From contig OZ220675.1 of assembly GCA_965116325.1 (NCBI GenBank), positions 868,001 through 932,000 on the forward strand: a DNA stretch of 64,000 bases, read 5' to 3'. The notes beneath the pieces were generated by a model. The model saw only the letters and a program-made list of their open reading frames with translations, was not told the origin of the DNA and did no database searches. This stretch comes from JAGWBF01 sp965116325. Lineage in GTDB: Bacteria > Chloroflexota > Dehalococcoidia > Lucifugimonadales > JAGWBF01. This document shows, one piece after another, positions 7,330 to 15,680 of the stretch. Position numbers and translations under genes: made by a program. The number at the start of each line of letters is the position of its first letter. The stretch's first letter is position 1.

Positions 7330-10233
7330 CTACTCCCTCAACCGCGCGCCTTCAGGATCGTAGAAAGCCTCGTGGACCACCCTGGCCGGACGGGAATTGT
7401 CCCGCACCCGGATGGTGATCTGAGTCCCCTCTTCGGAGAGTTCCACGGGAACCCAAGCTAGTCCGAAACCCCTTCCGGTTGTTGGGTCCGCCCGGGAGCT
7501 GGTGACCCTCCCCACGGGCTGGCCCAAGTGCATGACCGGCACCCCGTCCTCGGGCACCACTGCCTCTTCCATGACGAACCCCACCAGCATCTCGCGCAGG
7601 CCGCGCTCCTGGATACTTTCCAGGGCATGCTTGCCAATGAAATCGTCCTTGTCCAAGCGCACCACCCAGGGCAGGTCCCCCTCCAGGGGGTTGGACACCA
7701 TGTCGGTGTCCTGGCCCAGGATCATGTGTTTCTTGGCCAGCCTGAGCACACGCTGGGCCTCCACCCCGAAGGGAGCGATTCCGAATTCGCTCCCGGCGTC
7801 CATCATGGCGTCCCACATGTGCTCGCTGTACTCGGCGGGGAAGTGCATCTCCCAGCCGGTCTCACCCACAAAACCGATCCTCAGGAAGAGACAAGGCACG
7901 CCCGCAACCTCACCCTGAACGCTGCGCATGTAGCGGAAAGCTTCGGGCGAGAGGTCCACGTCCGTCAGCTTGGACAGCGTGTCACGGGCCTTGGGCCCTG
8001 CAACGTTAATGGCACCGTAGCCGGAGGTAACGTTGTTGACGTAGACATTTGCTCCCCAGCCTGCGTTCCACCATTTAAGCCACTCCTCCATAAGGTCGAC
8101 GTTGGCTGTCGTTGTGGTGATGAAGTAGTGGCTGTCCGCCAAGCGGGTGATGGTGCCGTCATCGATGATGGAGCCGTTGTCCGAGCACAAGAGGCTGTAG
8201 CGGATCCGGCCCACGGGCAAATTGGAAAACCTGTGGGTATAGACCCTGTCCAGCAGGCCAGGAGCGTCGGGGCCCTGGACGTCGATCTTCCCCAAAGTGC
8301 TGACGTCGATGATTCCCACCCGCTCCCGGACGGCGGCTATCTCCTCCGACACCGGGCCGTAGGAGTGGGGCCTCTTCCATGGCCCCACGTCGGCCATCGC
8401 TCCTCCGAGCTCGATGTGCCTTTCGTGGAGGGCCGTCCGCTTCACAGGCATGTGCAGGGGGCCTGCCAGGGTGCCCAATGTCAGAGGCCTCAAGGGCGGC
8501 CTGGATGTGGTCGAGCCGGTCTCGTCCATGGTCCGTCCGGTGTAACGGGAGCAGAGCTCAATGGCTGGCCTCAGGCACATCTTGCCCTGGCACGGTCCCA
8601 TGGACAGGGTGCTGTACCGCTTGAGAGTCTGCATTTCGTCGAAGCCCTCGTCGATAGCCTGGTACAGGTCCTTGGGCGTGACATCCTCGCAGAGGCAGAC
8701 GAATGTCTTGCCCGCCGTCTTTGGGGAATCATTAGGAGGAGTTGTTGGCTGAAGGCCCTCCCGGTAGGCTTGTTCCTTTGATGCTATGGTTCCCCGCAGA
8801 GCTTCCAGGTCACGACCGGTGGGCTTGTCCACACCCGAAGCGGCCTCACAGCCCGCCGCTCTACCCTGCATCAGGGACAGCTCCAGGTCGTGGATTCCCG
8901 TAACCTCGCCCGCCACATAGATGGTCGAAGGCAGATCCGCCGGGACGATCTCTCCCAGGCCGGCGTCGTAGGTCAGCGTCGCCGAGGTCTGAGCCAGCAG
9001 CCCCGTGTTGGGTTCGTAAGCCCCTGTGACGACGATGCTCTCGCAGGTGATGCGCCTGCTTTCGCCAGTAGCACTGTCGAGGACCAGGGCTCCCTTAACA
9101 CCCTTGGTTCCCGAAGCGCCTGCGATAACGTGATTCTCAAAGACTGGAATGCCATTGGCTACGTCACTGCCTGCAGGGGACTCCCTCCCATCGACAATGC
9201 CCACAACCTGGACTCCCGCCTGTGCCATCTCAGCGGCCAGCCGGTATCCTCGTTGGTCGCTGGCGACCACCAGCGCCCTTCCCTTCGGGGCAACGCCGTA
9301 CAGGTGCATCAGCCGGCAGACAGCCTCTCCCATGTACACCCCGGGCAGGTCGTTGCCGGGGAACATCCGGGGCACCTCGCGGCAGCCAGTGGCAACGACG
9401 ATCGCCTTGCTGCGTATCTTGTACAGGCGCTTTCCCTGGGACACACCCAGCAGGTTGCCCGGATACAGCCCGAAGGCGCCGGCCCCCGAAAGCACCCTGA
9501 TGTTGCTCGCACCATGGACCTGTTCGGCCAGCCGGGCGGCCACTTCGTACCCCGGCAGGCCAGCATATTCTTCGGGCTCAGCATGGACCGATATGTCCGA
9601 CAGCAGGTGGCCCCCCAGCTCCGGCCCTTCGTCGATGAGCACAACGCGGGCCCCGCCTCTGGCTGCCTCCAGGGCAGCCGACAGACCGGCAGGACCGCCG
9701 CCGACCACAGCAACGTCGGTCCACAGGGTGTGGTGCTGATGTTCGTTGTCCGGCTCCTTGTCGGGGCCGACCTTGCCCAAGCCCGCCACCCGGCGTATGA
9801 AAGGCCTGGCCATATCCCAGCTTATCCGGGGGCGGATCAGGCTCTTGTAGTAGAAGCCAACGGGCATTAACCGGTCCAGCCTGTCCATCACCGACAGCGC
9901 ATCATGCTCGGCGGAAGGCCAGGCGTTCTGGGTCTGAACCTCCATACCCGGCTGCACCGGCGTTGTGCAGGTGCGGACATTGGGCACCCCGTCCACGTTC
10001 ATCAGGCAGTTGGGACAATCGCCGGTCATGCACATCAGGCCCCGGGGCCGGTGGTACTTGAAGCTGCGGCTGAATATGCGGACGCCCGAGGAGTACAGGG
10101 CTGAGCCTATTGTGTCGCCCTCCAGGGCTGAGACCTGCTTCTCATTGAAGGTGAAAGTGACCGGCGATGAAGGGTTGGTCCTCTGGGAGGGATGGGGAGG
10201 CAGCCTGTTCTGTGCGGAAGCTGGATCAGCCAT
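7330..10233 (-). CDS. mgdC: N-methylglutamate dehydrogenase subunit C / SoxA-like, with two Fe-S motifs
   Basis: A 967-residue three-part subunit. Residues about 25-100 are a ferredoxin-like Fer2_4 domain with Cys68, Cys73, Cys76 and Cys89 (C-x4-C-x2-C-x12-C). Residues about 165-510 are an NAD/FAD-binding disulfide-reductase fold (VVGGGPAGLSAA). Residues 513-553 carry a BFD-type motif, Cys513-x-Cys515-x32-Cys548-x4-Cys553. About 600-967 is a GcvT domain, expected to bind tetrahydrofolate and accept the C1 unit. Classical sarcosine oxidase alpha subunits have lost both cysteine sets, so this looks like a dehydrogenase passing electrons on. The frame runs open upstream to 10425, but ATG 10233 follows the mgdB-like stop by 5 bp and opens the recognisable domain. 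Confidence 0.82.
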   Translation of the reverse strand: MADPASAQNRLPPHPSQRTNPSSPVTFTFNEKQVSALEGDTIGSALYSSGVRIFSRSFKYHRPRGLMCMTGDCPNCLMNVDGVPNVRTCTTPVQPGMEVQTQNAWPSAEHDALSVMDRLDRLMPVGFYYKSLIRPRISWDMARPFIRRVAGLGKVGPDKEPDNEHQHHTLWTDVAVVGGGPAGLSAALEAARGGARVVLIDEGPELGGHLLSDISVHAEPEEYAGLPGYEVAARLAEQVHGASNIRVLSGAGAFGLYPGNLLGVSQGKRLYKIRSKAIVVATGCREVPRMFPGNDLPGVYMGEAVCRLMHLYGVAPKGRALVVASDQRGYRLAAEMAQAGVQVVGIVDGRESPAGSDVANGIPVFENHVIAGASGTKGVKGALVLDSATGESRRITCESIVVTGAYEPNTGLLAQTSATLTYDAGLGEIVPADLPSTIYVAGEVTGIHDLELSLMQGRAAGCEAASGVDKPTGRDLEALRGTIASKEQAYREGLQPTTPPNDSPKTAGKTFVCLCEDVTPKDLYQAIDEGFDEMQTLKRYSTLSMGPCQGKMCLRPAIELCSRYTGRTMDETGSTTSRPPLRPLTLGTLAGPLHMPVKRTALHERHIELGGAMADVGPWKRPHSYGPVSEEIAAVRERVGIIDVSTLGKIDVQGPDAPGLLDRVYTHRFSNLPVGRIRYSLLCSDNGSIIDDGTITRLADSHYFITTTTANVDLMEEWLKWWNAGWGANVYVNNVTSGYGAINVAGPKARDTLSKLTDVDLSPEAFRYMRSVQGEVAGVPCLFLRIGFVGETGWEMHFPAEYSEHMWDAMMDAGSEFGIAPFGVEAQRVLRLAKKHMILGQDTDMVSNPLEGDLPWVVRLDKDDFIGKHALESIQERGLREMLVGFVMEEAVVPEDGVPVMHLGQPVGRVTSSRADPTTGRGFGLAWVPVELSEEGTQITIRVRDNSRPARVVHEAFYDPEGARLRE

Positions 10234-10238
10234 CTGTC

Positions 10239-10532
10239 CTATCCCCCACTGGCGCCGTCGCCGGCAGACCGGTCGTTCCGTTCGCTGGGCCAATAGGTTT
10301 GCGGTACCTCGTTGGTGCGGGAGTCCCTGACTGCCAGGAACCACTGCCGGCACCCGAACTTGTGGTACCACCACTCCTGGCGCTCCCCCGAAACGTTCTT
10401 CCGGAAGTAGTAGTAGTTGACCCACTGGGCGTGGGGAGCGTCCTTGTTAGGGCGGGAGTTGGTCTCTCCACCAAAGCGGAAATCGGCAACGCTTCGTTCG
10501 CCGCAGTTGGGGCACTTCAGGAGGAAGGACAA
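10239..10532 (-). CDS. mgdB: N-methylglutamate dehydrogenase subunit B / SoxD-like zinc subunit
   Basis: A 97-residue protein matching the sarcosine oxidase delta subunit. It has an N-terminal CPNCGERS motif (Cys7, Cys10), FRFGGE, a WVNYYYFRKN segment and a YHKFGCRQWF segment that supplies the remaining His/Cys zinc ligands. Delta subunits are small zinc proteins that stabilise the alpha-beta interface. It lies 69 bp downstream of the gmaS-like gene and 5 bp before the mgdC-like start, giving the order B-C-D-A on the transcribed strand. Confidence 0.85.
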   Translation of the reverse strand: MSFLLKCPNCGERSVADFRFGGETNSRPNKDAPHAQWVNYYYFRKNVSGERQEWWYHKFGCRQWFLAVRDSRTNEVPQTYWPSERNDRSAGDGASGG

Positions 10533-10601
10533 AGGGACTCCTCACTCATTTCGTGGAAAGGGTTCTGGACTACCGGGGGTGTGCATCAGGGCCGCCGTTC
10601 C

Positions 10602-11963
10602 TTAGAAGAGGGTCAGGTATCGGTCCACCTCCCAGGCGGATACCTGGCGGTGGTAGTCCTTCCACTCCTGGCGTTTCAGCTGGACGAAGTCCGGAGCCAT
10701 GGCCCCCAGGGACCCCAGCACAACCTCGTCCTCCTCCAGCTCATCCAGGGCTTCGCCCAAGCTCTGGGGGAATAACCTGATCCCCCGTCGTTGGATCTCC
10801 TCCAGCCCCAGGTCGTACAGGTTGCCAAGGTTCGGCTCACCCGGCTCCAGCTCCCGGGCAATGCCATCCAGCCCTGCCGCAACATAGCCGGACAACACCA
10901 AGTACGGATTGCAGCCCGCCGAGATGGTGCGGTCTTCCAGGTGGCCCGGTCCTGCGGTGCGAATCATCTGGGTACGATTATTGTCGCCGTAGGACACGAA
11001 GGCGGGTGTCCAGATGAAGCCCGAGGCTGAACTTCTCAGCGAAGCAGCACCAACCTGAAGGCGCTTGTAGCAGTTGACTGTGGGAGAGTTTATGGCGCAC
11101 AGCGCGGGGGCATGGTCCAGGATCCCGCCGATGAAGTTGTAGGCAAGCCGGGACAGGCCCAGTCCCCTTGGGTCGCTCTCATCCAGGAAAACGTTCACGC
11201 CCGAGTTAGCATCGGCCAGATGGTAGTGTATGTGTGCCCCGCTGCCCGTGCGGTCGGTGAAGGGCTTGGGCATGTGGGTGGCGATGGCGCCGTACTTCTG
11301 GGCTACCACCCCGGTCATCATTTTGAAGAAGGTGTACCTGTCGGCGGTGGTCAGCGCATCCGAGTAGGTGAAGTTAATCTCGTACTGGCCGTTGGCATCC
11401 TCGTGGTCCGACTGGTAGCTCTCCCATCCCAGGGCGTTCAAGCCGTCCATCATCTCCCGCAGGTAGCCCATGGCCCCCGATATGCCCTTGTAGTCGTAGC
11501 AGGCCTTGTCGAGGCTGTCCACGTTGTTGGGGTCCCATATCTCGATAGAGCCATCGGCCTTGCGGGTAACCAGGAAATGCTCCGGCTCCAGCCCCACGTT
11601 GAAGACGTAGCCGGCGTCCCGCGCCTTTGCCAGGGCCTGCTTCAAGTTGGTGCGGGGGCAGTGGTCGTGGGGCACATCATCGACGAACAGGTCGCTGGCA
11701 AAGCGGGCAACGTCATCGCTCCAGGGCAGAGGCGTATACGTATCGAGGTCGATGCGGGCCAGCATATCGTGGGAGTGAGGGCCCTGGCCCATGCCCCACA
11801 GGGCGCCTCCGGCAAACCCCGCGCCCGTGTCTATCACATCATCGAAGGAACTGACCGGCACCATCTTGACCTTGGCCGCCCCGTGCATATCAACGAACTG
11901 GGTCAGGATGTACCTGATCCCGTCCTGCTGCATCTGCCTTCTTACGCTCTCTCGGTCCGCCAT
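10602..11963 (-). CDS. gmaS: Gamma-glutamylmethylamide synthetase-like (glutamine synthetase family)
   Basis: A 453-residue protein of the glutamine synthetase family. It has the N-terminal beta-grasp segment (ILTQFVDMHGAAKVKMVP), the Glu-bearing block SDHEDANGQYEINF, the HIH loop RTGSGAHIHYHLA and the ATP-site region FVSYGDNNRTQMIR. It belongs to the GlnT/GmaS-type branch rather than housekeeping GlnA, inferred from length and from its place between mgsC- and mgdB-like genes. The GmaS reaction is glutamate + methylamine + ATP to gamma-glutamylmethylamide. Sequence reading alone cannot prove methylamine over ammonia; the neighbouring seven genes make it the best call. Confidence 0.78.
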   Translation of the reverse strand: MADRESVRRQMQQDGIRYILTQFVDMHGAAKVKMVPVSSFDDVIDTGAGFAGGALWGMGQGPHSHDMLARIDLDTYTPLPWSDDVARFASDLFVDDVPHDHCPRTNLKQALAKARDAGYVFNVGLEPEHFLVTRKADGSIEIWDPNNVDSLDKACYDYKGISGAMGYLREMMDGLNALGWESYQSDHEDANGQYEINFTYSDALTTADRYTFFKMMTGVVAQKYGAIATHMPKPFTDRTGSGAHIHYHLADANSGVNVFLDESDPRGLGLSRLAYNFIGGILDHAPALCAINSPTVNCYKRLQVGAASLRSSASGFIWTPAFVSYGDNNRTQMIRTAGPGHLEDRTISAGCNPYLVLSGYVAAGLDGIARELEPGEPNLGNLYDLGLEEIQRRGIRLFPQSLGEALDELEEDEVVLGSLGAMAPDFVQLKRQEWKDYHRQVSAWEVDRYLTLF

Positions 11964-12004
11964 CCTTTTAGCACCTTTCGTTGGCTAGTGCCTGGGGGTT
12001 TGGA

Positions 12005-13306
12005 CTAAGTCCCGAACACCTTGTTGGTGCCGGCCAGGGGTATCTGCGCCATAGTCGAGGCTTCGATGGTCAGGGCCGCCATATCCTCGGGCTCCAGGCT
12101 GCGCACATCGCCCTTGCCCAGGGAACGGGTCAGCAGGGCCAGCTCCATGGTCATGGAGTTCAGAAAGTTGGCAACCCTCTCGGCCCCCTCGTCGGGGTCC
12201 AGCCTGGCTTCCAGCGCCGGGTCCTGGGTGGCAATGCCCACGGGACAAAGGCCCGTGTGGCAGCGGTTGCAGTAGCCTGCCTTTACCCCGATCTCCTCTT
12301 CGAAGTTGGTGCCGGGAATCTCCTTGTTGCAGTTCAGGGCGATGAGGGCTGCTATGCCGATGGCCACGGCGTCGGCGCCCAGGGCCAGCGCCTTTGCAAC
12401 GTCGGCGCCGTTTCTTATGCCCCCAGAAGCCACCAGTGAAACCTGGCCGTAAAGGCCCAGCTCCCGCAGGGCTTCCCTGGCCTGCACTATGGCTGGCACC
12501 GTGGGGATGCCGCTGTGGTCCAGGAGTATCTCGGCGGAGGCGCCCGTTCCGGCCACCATGCTGTCTATAACGATGGTGTCCGCTCCTGCCTTGGCAGCCA
12601 GTTTGACGTCGTCGGCCACCCGGCAGGCCCCCAACTTCACGCTGATGGGCAGCCTTCCCTCGGTGGCCTCCCGTATCTGCTCGATCTTTATACTGAGGTC
12701 GTCGGGCCCCAGCCAGTCGGGATGGCGGGTCGGGCTGCGCTGGTCGATGCCCAGGGGCAGCTCCCGCATCTCCGCGATGTTGTCGGCAACCTTGACCCCC
12801 ATGAGCAGGCCCCCGGTGCCCGGCTTGGCCCCCTGCCCAACCACGATCTCGGCGGCGTTGGCTCCAATCAGGTGATGGGGGTCGAAACCATATCGGCTGG
12901 GAAGCACCTGGTAGATCAGCTTGTTGGAGGCGTCCCGCTCATCCTGGAGCATCCCGCCGTCGCCGGTGCAGGTTGCGGTCCCGACCAGGGAGGCCGCCTT
13001 GCCCAAAGCCACCTTGGCGTTGCGGGAGAGGGCCCCGTAGCTCATGCCCGTGATGTATATGGGGGTGTCGAGCACCAGGGGTTCCGAGGCATAGCGGCTG
13101 CCGAGGACCACCTGGGTGTTGCACTTCTCCTTGTAGCCCTCCAGGGGAAAGCGGGTGAGGCCCGTTGACAGGAACACCAGGTCGTCGAAGTGGGTGACCT
13201 TCTGGAAGGTGCTGAATCCCCGAATCCTGTAGCGCCCCAGCTCAGCCTTGGCGTGGATATCATCTATGTGGTGGGTGGCCCAAATGTGGCTGCTGCCCAG
13301 TACCAT
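12005..13306 (-). CDS. mgsC: N-methylglutamate synthase subunit C (glutamate synthase FMN/Fe-S domain)
   Basis: A 433-residue protein corresponding to the FMN-binding barrel of the glutamate synthase large subunit (GltB central domain; also called GlxD in rhizobial clusters). Seen are YITGMSYGALSRNAK, EIVVGQGAKPGTGG, the FMN/2-oxoglutarate region KLGACRVADDVK, and the Fe-S cysteines Cys346, Cys349 and Cys354 in CNRCHTGLCPVG. In the N-methylglutamate route this subunit reduces the imine formed from 2-oxoglutarate and released methylamine. It is 15 bp downstream of mgsB-like and 41 bp upstream of the gmaS-like gene. Confidence 0.85.
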   Translation of the reverse strand: MVLGSSHIWATHHIDDIHAKAELGRYRIRGFSTFQKVTHFDDLVFLSTGLTRFPLEGYKEKCNTQVVLGSRYASEPLVLDTPIYITGMSYGALSRNAKVALGKAASLVGTATCTGDGGMLQDERDASNKLIYQVLPSRYGFDPHHLIGANAAEIVVGQGAKPGTGGLLMGVKVADNIAEMRELPLGIDQRSPTRHPDWLGPDDLSIKIEQIREATEGRLPISVKLGACRVADDVKLAAKAGADTIVIDSMVAGTGASAEILLDHSGIPTVPAIVQAREALRELGLYGQVSLVASGGIRNGADVAKALALGADAVAIGIAALIALNCNKEIPGTNFEEEIGVKAGYCNRCHTGLCPVGIATQDPALEARLDPDEGAERVANFLNSMTMELALLTRSLGKGDVRSLEPEDMAALTIEASTMAQIPLAGTNKVFGT

Positions 13307-13321
13307 AGGGCTTGACTCCTC

Positions 13322-14008
13322 CTATACCGCGCGCTTCTCCAAGCGCTCCAGGGAATCGAAATGGTACAGCTTCTTGGCCGACACTATCTTGGTGTACTTC
13401 TTGCGGTCGTGGATGCCGTAGCGCTCCATGGTCTCCCAGACCTGGATCAGCTCGCTCTCGGACGCCTCTTCGATCTTGGCGTCGCTGCCGAGAGAGCCGA
13501 TCTCCCCACCCACGTAGATGGTGCCCTCGTACATGGAGTCGCCCACACCCTCACCCACGTCGCCGCCGATGATGATGGTGCCCCGCTGCATCATGAAACC
13601 CGTCATGAAGCCGGCGTCTCCCCCGATAGCGAGGGTGCCCCCCTTCATGCCGATGCCCGCCCGGGCGCCTGCGTTGCCCCCCACGAACACCTCGCCTCCC
13701 CGCATGGAGGAGCCCAGGGAAGCGCCGGCGTTCCTACTAAGCACCACCTTGCCCTTCATCAAGTTCTCGCCCAAGGCCCACCCGGCGTTGCCGTTGATGG
13801 TTACCTCGGGTCCGTCCATTAGGCTGGCGGCGTAGTAGCCAACGCTGCCTTCGATGGTGATGCTGCAGGTGTCCAGCAGGCCGACGGCAATGTTGTGCCT
13901 GGCCTGGGGGTTCAGTATGCGGATATGCTCGGTGCCCTGGGCTGCCAGCTCCCGCAGCTTCCGGTTCAGCTCGGTTGTGGTCAGGGCGGAGGCGTCTAGA
14001 TCAACCAA
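13322..14008 (-). CDS. mgsB: N-methylglutamate synthase subunit B (GXGXG domain)
   Basis: A 228-residue stand-alone GXGXG right-handed beta-helix, homologous to the C-terminal structural domain of glutamate synthase. The repeated G-x-x-x-G pattern runs from about residue 60 to 160 (for example GNAGWALGE, GNAGARAGIGMKGG, GGDVGEGVGD). The domain is structural and spaces the amidotransferase and synthase sites. Its start overlaps the end of the mgsA-like gene by 13 bases, so the two are probably translationally coupled. Confidence 0.85.
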   Translation of the reverse strand: MVDLDASALTTTELNRKLRELAAQGTEHIRILNPQARHNIAVGLLDTCSITIEGSVGYYAASLMDGPEVTINGNAGWALGENLMKGKVVLSRNAGASLGSSMRGGEVFVGGNAGARAGIGMKGGTLAIGGDAGFMTGFMMQRGTIIIGGDVGEGVGDSMYEGTIYVGGEIGSLGSDAKIEEASESELIQVWETMERYGIHDRKKYTKIVSAKKLYHFDSLERLEKRAV

Positions 14009-14910
14009 GTCTTGACGTCACCTTCCTGGGGTTCGGCTCGGTCGATCTCGTTGGGGAAGATGCGCCTGAGGGCGATCTCCTCCGAGGCAATGGCTACCAC
14101 ATCGTCGTTTTCCGTCGCCACCATGGGCTTGGCCGACCACCGGTCCTTGGCGTAGCCGATGCCGTCTTCGGTGGAAGCTACGAAGGTAAACGTCCCGTCC
14201 AGGTCATCCACAGCCGAGTTGAGGGCATCGTCCAGCTTCATGCCCTTGTACATCTTGTCGGCGAGGTAAACAGCTATCAGCTCCGAGTCGTTTTCGGTCT
14301 GAAAGGTGTAGCCCTCATCCTCGTACTTCCGGGTCAGCTTGTGGTAGTTGGTGAGCTGGCCGTTGTGCACCACGGACACATCGGGGAAGGGATATGCCCA
14401 GAAGGGGTGGGAGTGGTTGATGTCCACCCGGCTTTCTGTCGCCATGCGGACGTGACCGATGCCGTGGGTGCCCTTGATGCCGTCGATGCTGTGCTTGCCG
14501 TCCATGTCGCAGGCCGTGCCGACATCCTTGATGATCTCCGAGTTCCTGCCGATGCTGTGGAGGTGCATGCCTCGCAGCTTCAGGATAGCCTCGGCCAGGC
14601 GCCCAACATCGCCGCCGTACCGTATCTCGGTCCTCAGGTAGCTACCCGTGAGGGCGCTGGCTACCACCGAGCCGCCATGCTCGGAGACGATGTCCTGTAC
14701 GCGGCCCATCTGGGCCTCGGCGTCCTGGTCGCCCTCGTACCAAAGCCTGATGATGTAGTCGGCGGGGAACTCCTCGCCGCAGATGGTCACGCCGCTGGAG
14801 TCGATGCCCCGGTGGGCCAATGAGTCCAGCATAGCAACCAGCTCCCGCCCGACGGGAGCGAGACCCTCGGAGCCAGCGTTCTTATGCACAATCGCGCTAA
14901 TGCCACACAT
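13996..14910 (-). CDS. mgsA: N-methylglutamate synthase subunit A (class II glutamine amidotransferase domain)
   Basis: A 304-residue Ntn-type amidotransferase. It begins MCGISAI, so Cys2 is the expected N-terminal nucleophile after Met removal. The GHVRMATES and VHNGQLTNYHKL blocks near residues 130-165 are the glutamine-site signature. In glutamate synthase this domain frees ammonia from glutamine; in MgsA the proposed substrate is gamma-glutamylmethylamide, freeing methylamine. It is the first gene of the eight-gene operon, with a likely promoter at 14946-14974 and ggtgagg before the ATG. Confidence 0.85.
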   Translation of the reverse strand: MCGISAIVHKNAGSEGLAPVGRELVAMLDSLAHRGIDSSGVTICGEEFPADYIIRLWYEGDQDAEAQMGRVQDIVSEHGGSVVASALTGSYLRTEIRYGGDVGRLAEAILKLRGMHLHSIGRNSEIIKDVGTACDMDGKHSIDGIKGTHGIGHVRMATESRVDINHSHPFWAYPFPDVSVVHNGQLTNYHKLTRKYEDEGYTFQTENDSELIAVYLADKMYKGMKLDDALNSAVDDLDGTFTFVASTEDGIGYAKDRWSAKPMVATENDDVVAIASEEIALRRIFPNEIDRAEPQEGDVKTWLI

Positions 14911-14945
14911 GCGGTATCGCCATCCTCACCAAAAATGACTTCCCG

Positions 14946-14974
14946 AATATATCACTACGCCCCATGTCGGGCAA
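14946..14974 (-). promoter_or_regulatory. Likely sigma70-type promoter of the mgs-gmaS-mgd operon
   Basis: On the minus strand, TTGCCC (14974-14969) and TATATT (14951-14946) are separated by 17 bases. Transcription would start near 14939, leaving a leader of about 30 bases before the mgsA-like ATG. The -10 matches consensus at five of six bases and the -35 at four of six. The same TTGCCC -35 is seen before rpsB. Confidence 0.5.
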
Positions 14975-15022
14975 CCCACAGCGCGAGGGATACAGGGGGA
15001 GCTTCTCCCGTCCACCTTGAGG

Positions 15023-15119
15023 AAATCCGCTCGCCTTGGGGAAATCCGCTCGCCTTGGGGAAATCCGTTCGCCACGATGAAATCCCATTCGCCTTGAAGA
15101 AGTCCGTTCGCCCTGAGGG
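15023..15119. repeat. Five-unit 19-20 bp tandem repeat upstream of the methylamine operon
   Basis: Units begin at 15023, 15042, 15061, 15080 and 15100. The first two are identical (aaatccgctcgccttgggg); the third to fifth are diverged but keep the AA(A/G)TCC and TTCGCC or CTCGCC cores. Degenerate partial units flank the array (15008-15022 and from 15120). There are no unique spacers, so it is not a CRISPR. The array ends about 50 bases from the -35 of the mgs promoter, where activator sites often sit, but it could be neutral. Confidence 0.8.
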
Positions 15120-15173
15120 AAATCGAAGGGGAACGGACAGTGCGGTGTCTGCCTCTCCGGGATTGAACGGATG

Positions 15174-15530
15174 CTAGTACAAGATCATCTGGGTGGGTAC
15201 CAAGCGCTGGGCCTCCGGGTCCACCGCTAGGGCCAAACCCTCCAGGGTGTAGGCCCCCAGCAGTGGAGGGGCCTCGTCCTGCCCGAAGACCACGATTGTA
15301 ACGACGCTCTCCCCGCCTATCGTGGCCCACGCCTGCCCGTAGGACATCTCGACCCGTCGACCGTCGGCAACCAGGAATCCGCGTTTGCCGGTCGCTTCGA
15401 TGCCCATATCCCGCAGTAGGCTTGAAGGCAACGTGGTGAACGAAACGCCAGTGTCAACCGTCGCCTCAAGGTCCCGGCTCTGTTGACCAGCCATGCTGGA
15501 GATGCGCAACGGCCACTCAAAAGTCCTCAT
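15174..15530 (-). CDS. Retropepsin-like (clan AA) aspartic protease domain protein
   Basis: A 118-residue protein with a DTG catalytic motif in LEATVDTGVSFTTLP near residue 25 and a C-terminal LLGAYTLEGLALAVDPEAQRL segment typical of single-domain bacterial retropepsin-like proteins, which dimerise to form one active site. The frame is open to 15638, but that would run into the tRNA-Leu gene; ATG 15530 has gaggtg eight bases upstream and is preferred. Targets of these proteins are generally unknown, and many may be processing enzymes for neighbours. Confidence 0.7.
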   Translation of the reverse strand: MRTFEWPLRISSMAGQQSRDLEATVDTGVSFTTLPSSLLRDMGIEATGKRGFLVADGRRVEMSYGQAWATIGGESVVTIVVFGQDEAPPLLGAYTLEGLALAVDPEAQRLVPTQMILY

Positions 15531-15594
15531 GGCGGGCACCTCTATGAATAGGTCTCTGCTGTTCGATCTTACGAGAAATGGACAGGTTCTTGTG

Positions 15595-15680
15595 TGGTGC
15601 CGAAGGTCGGAGTCGAACCGACACGGGGTTGCCCCCAACGGTTTTTGAGACCGTCGCGTCTACCATTCCGCCACTTCGGC
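15595..15680 (-). tRNA. tRNA-Leu(CAA)
   Basis: Read on the minus strand, the acceptor stem GCCGAAG pairs with CTTCGGC. The anticodon loop CTCAAAA gives anticodon CAA. A long class II variable arm (GGGG-CAA-CCCC) and the T loop GGTTCGACTCC are present, and the 3' CCA is encoded at 15597-15595. All arms can be folded by eye. Confidence 0.95.

Noticed and set aside
7528..8781. Long plus-strand frame (417 codons) antisense to mgdC
   Set aside because: Shadow of the strong codon bias of the real gene; Gly/His/Val-rich nonsense without domain or RBS.
10234..10425. Upstream start for mgdC giving 64 more residues
   Set aside because: The extension lies within mgdB in another frame and is Arg/Pro-rich; the ATG at 10233 follows the mgdB stop closely.
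5352..10532. Calling the four Sox-like genes an ordinary sarcosine oxidase
   Set aside because: gmaS- and mgsABC-like genes precede them in the same operon, no glyA or serine deaminase accompanies them, and the alpha subunit keeps Fe-S cysteines that sarcosine oxidase lacks.
10602..11963. Housekeeping glutamine synthetase (glnA)
   Set aside because: Operon position between mgsC- and mgdB-like genes and GlnT/GmaS-like length and motifs make a GmaS role more likely; not excluded outright.
15008..15140. Short repeats upstream of mgsA considered as a CRISPR array
   Set aside because: Units abut with no unique spacers and are too short; no cas gene is near.
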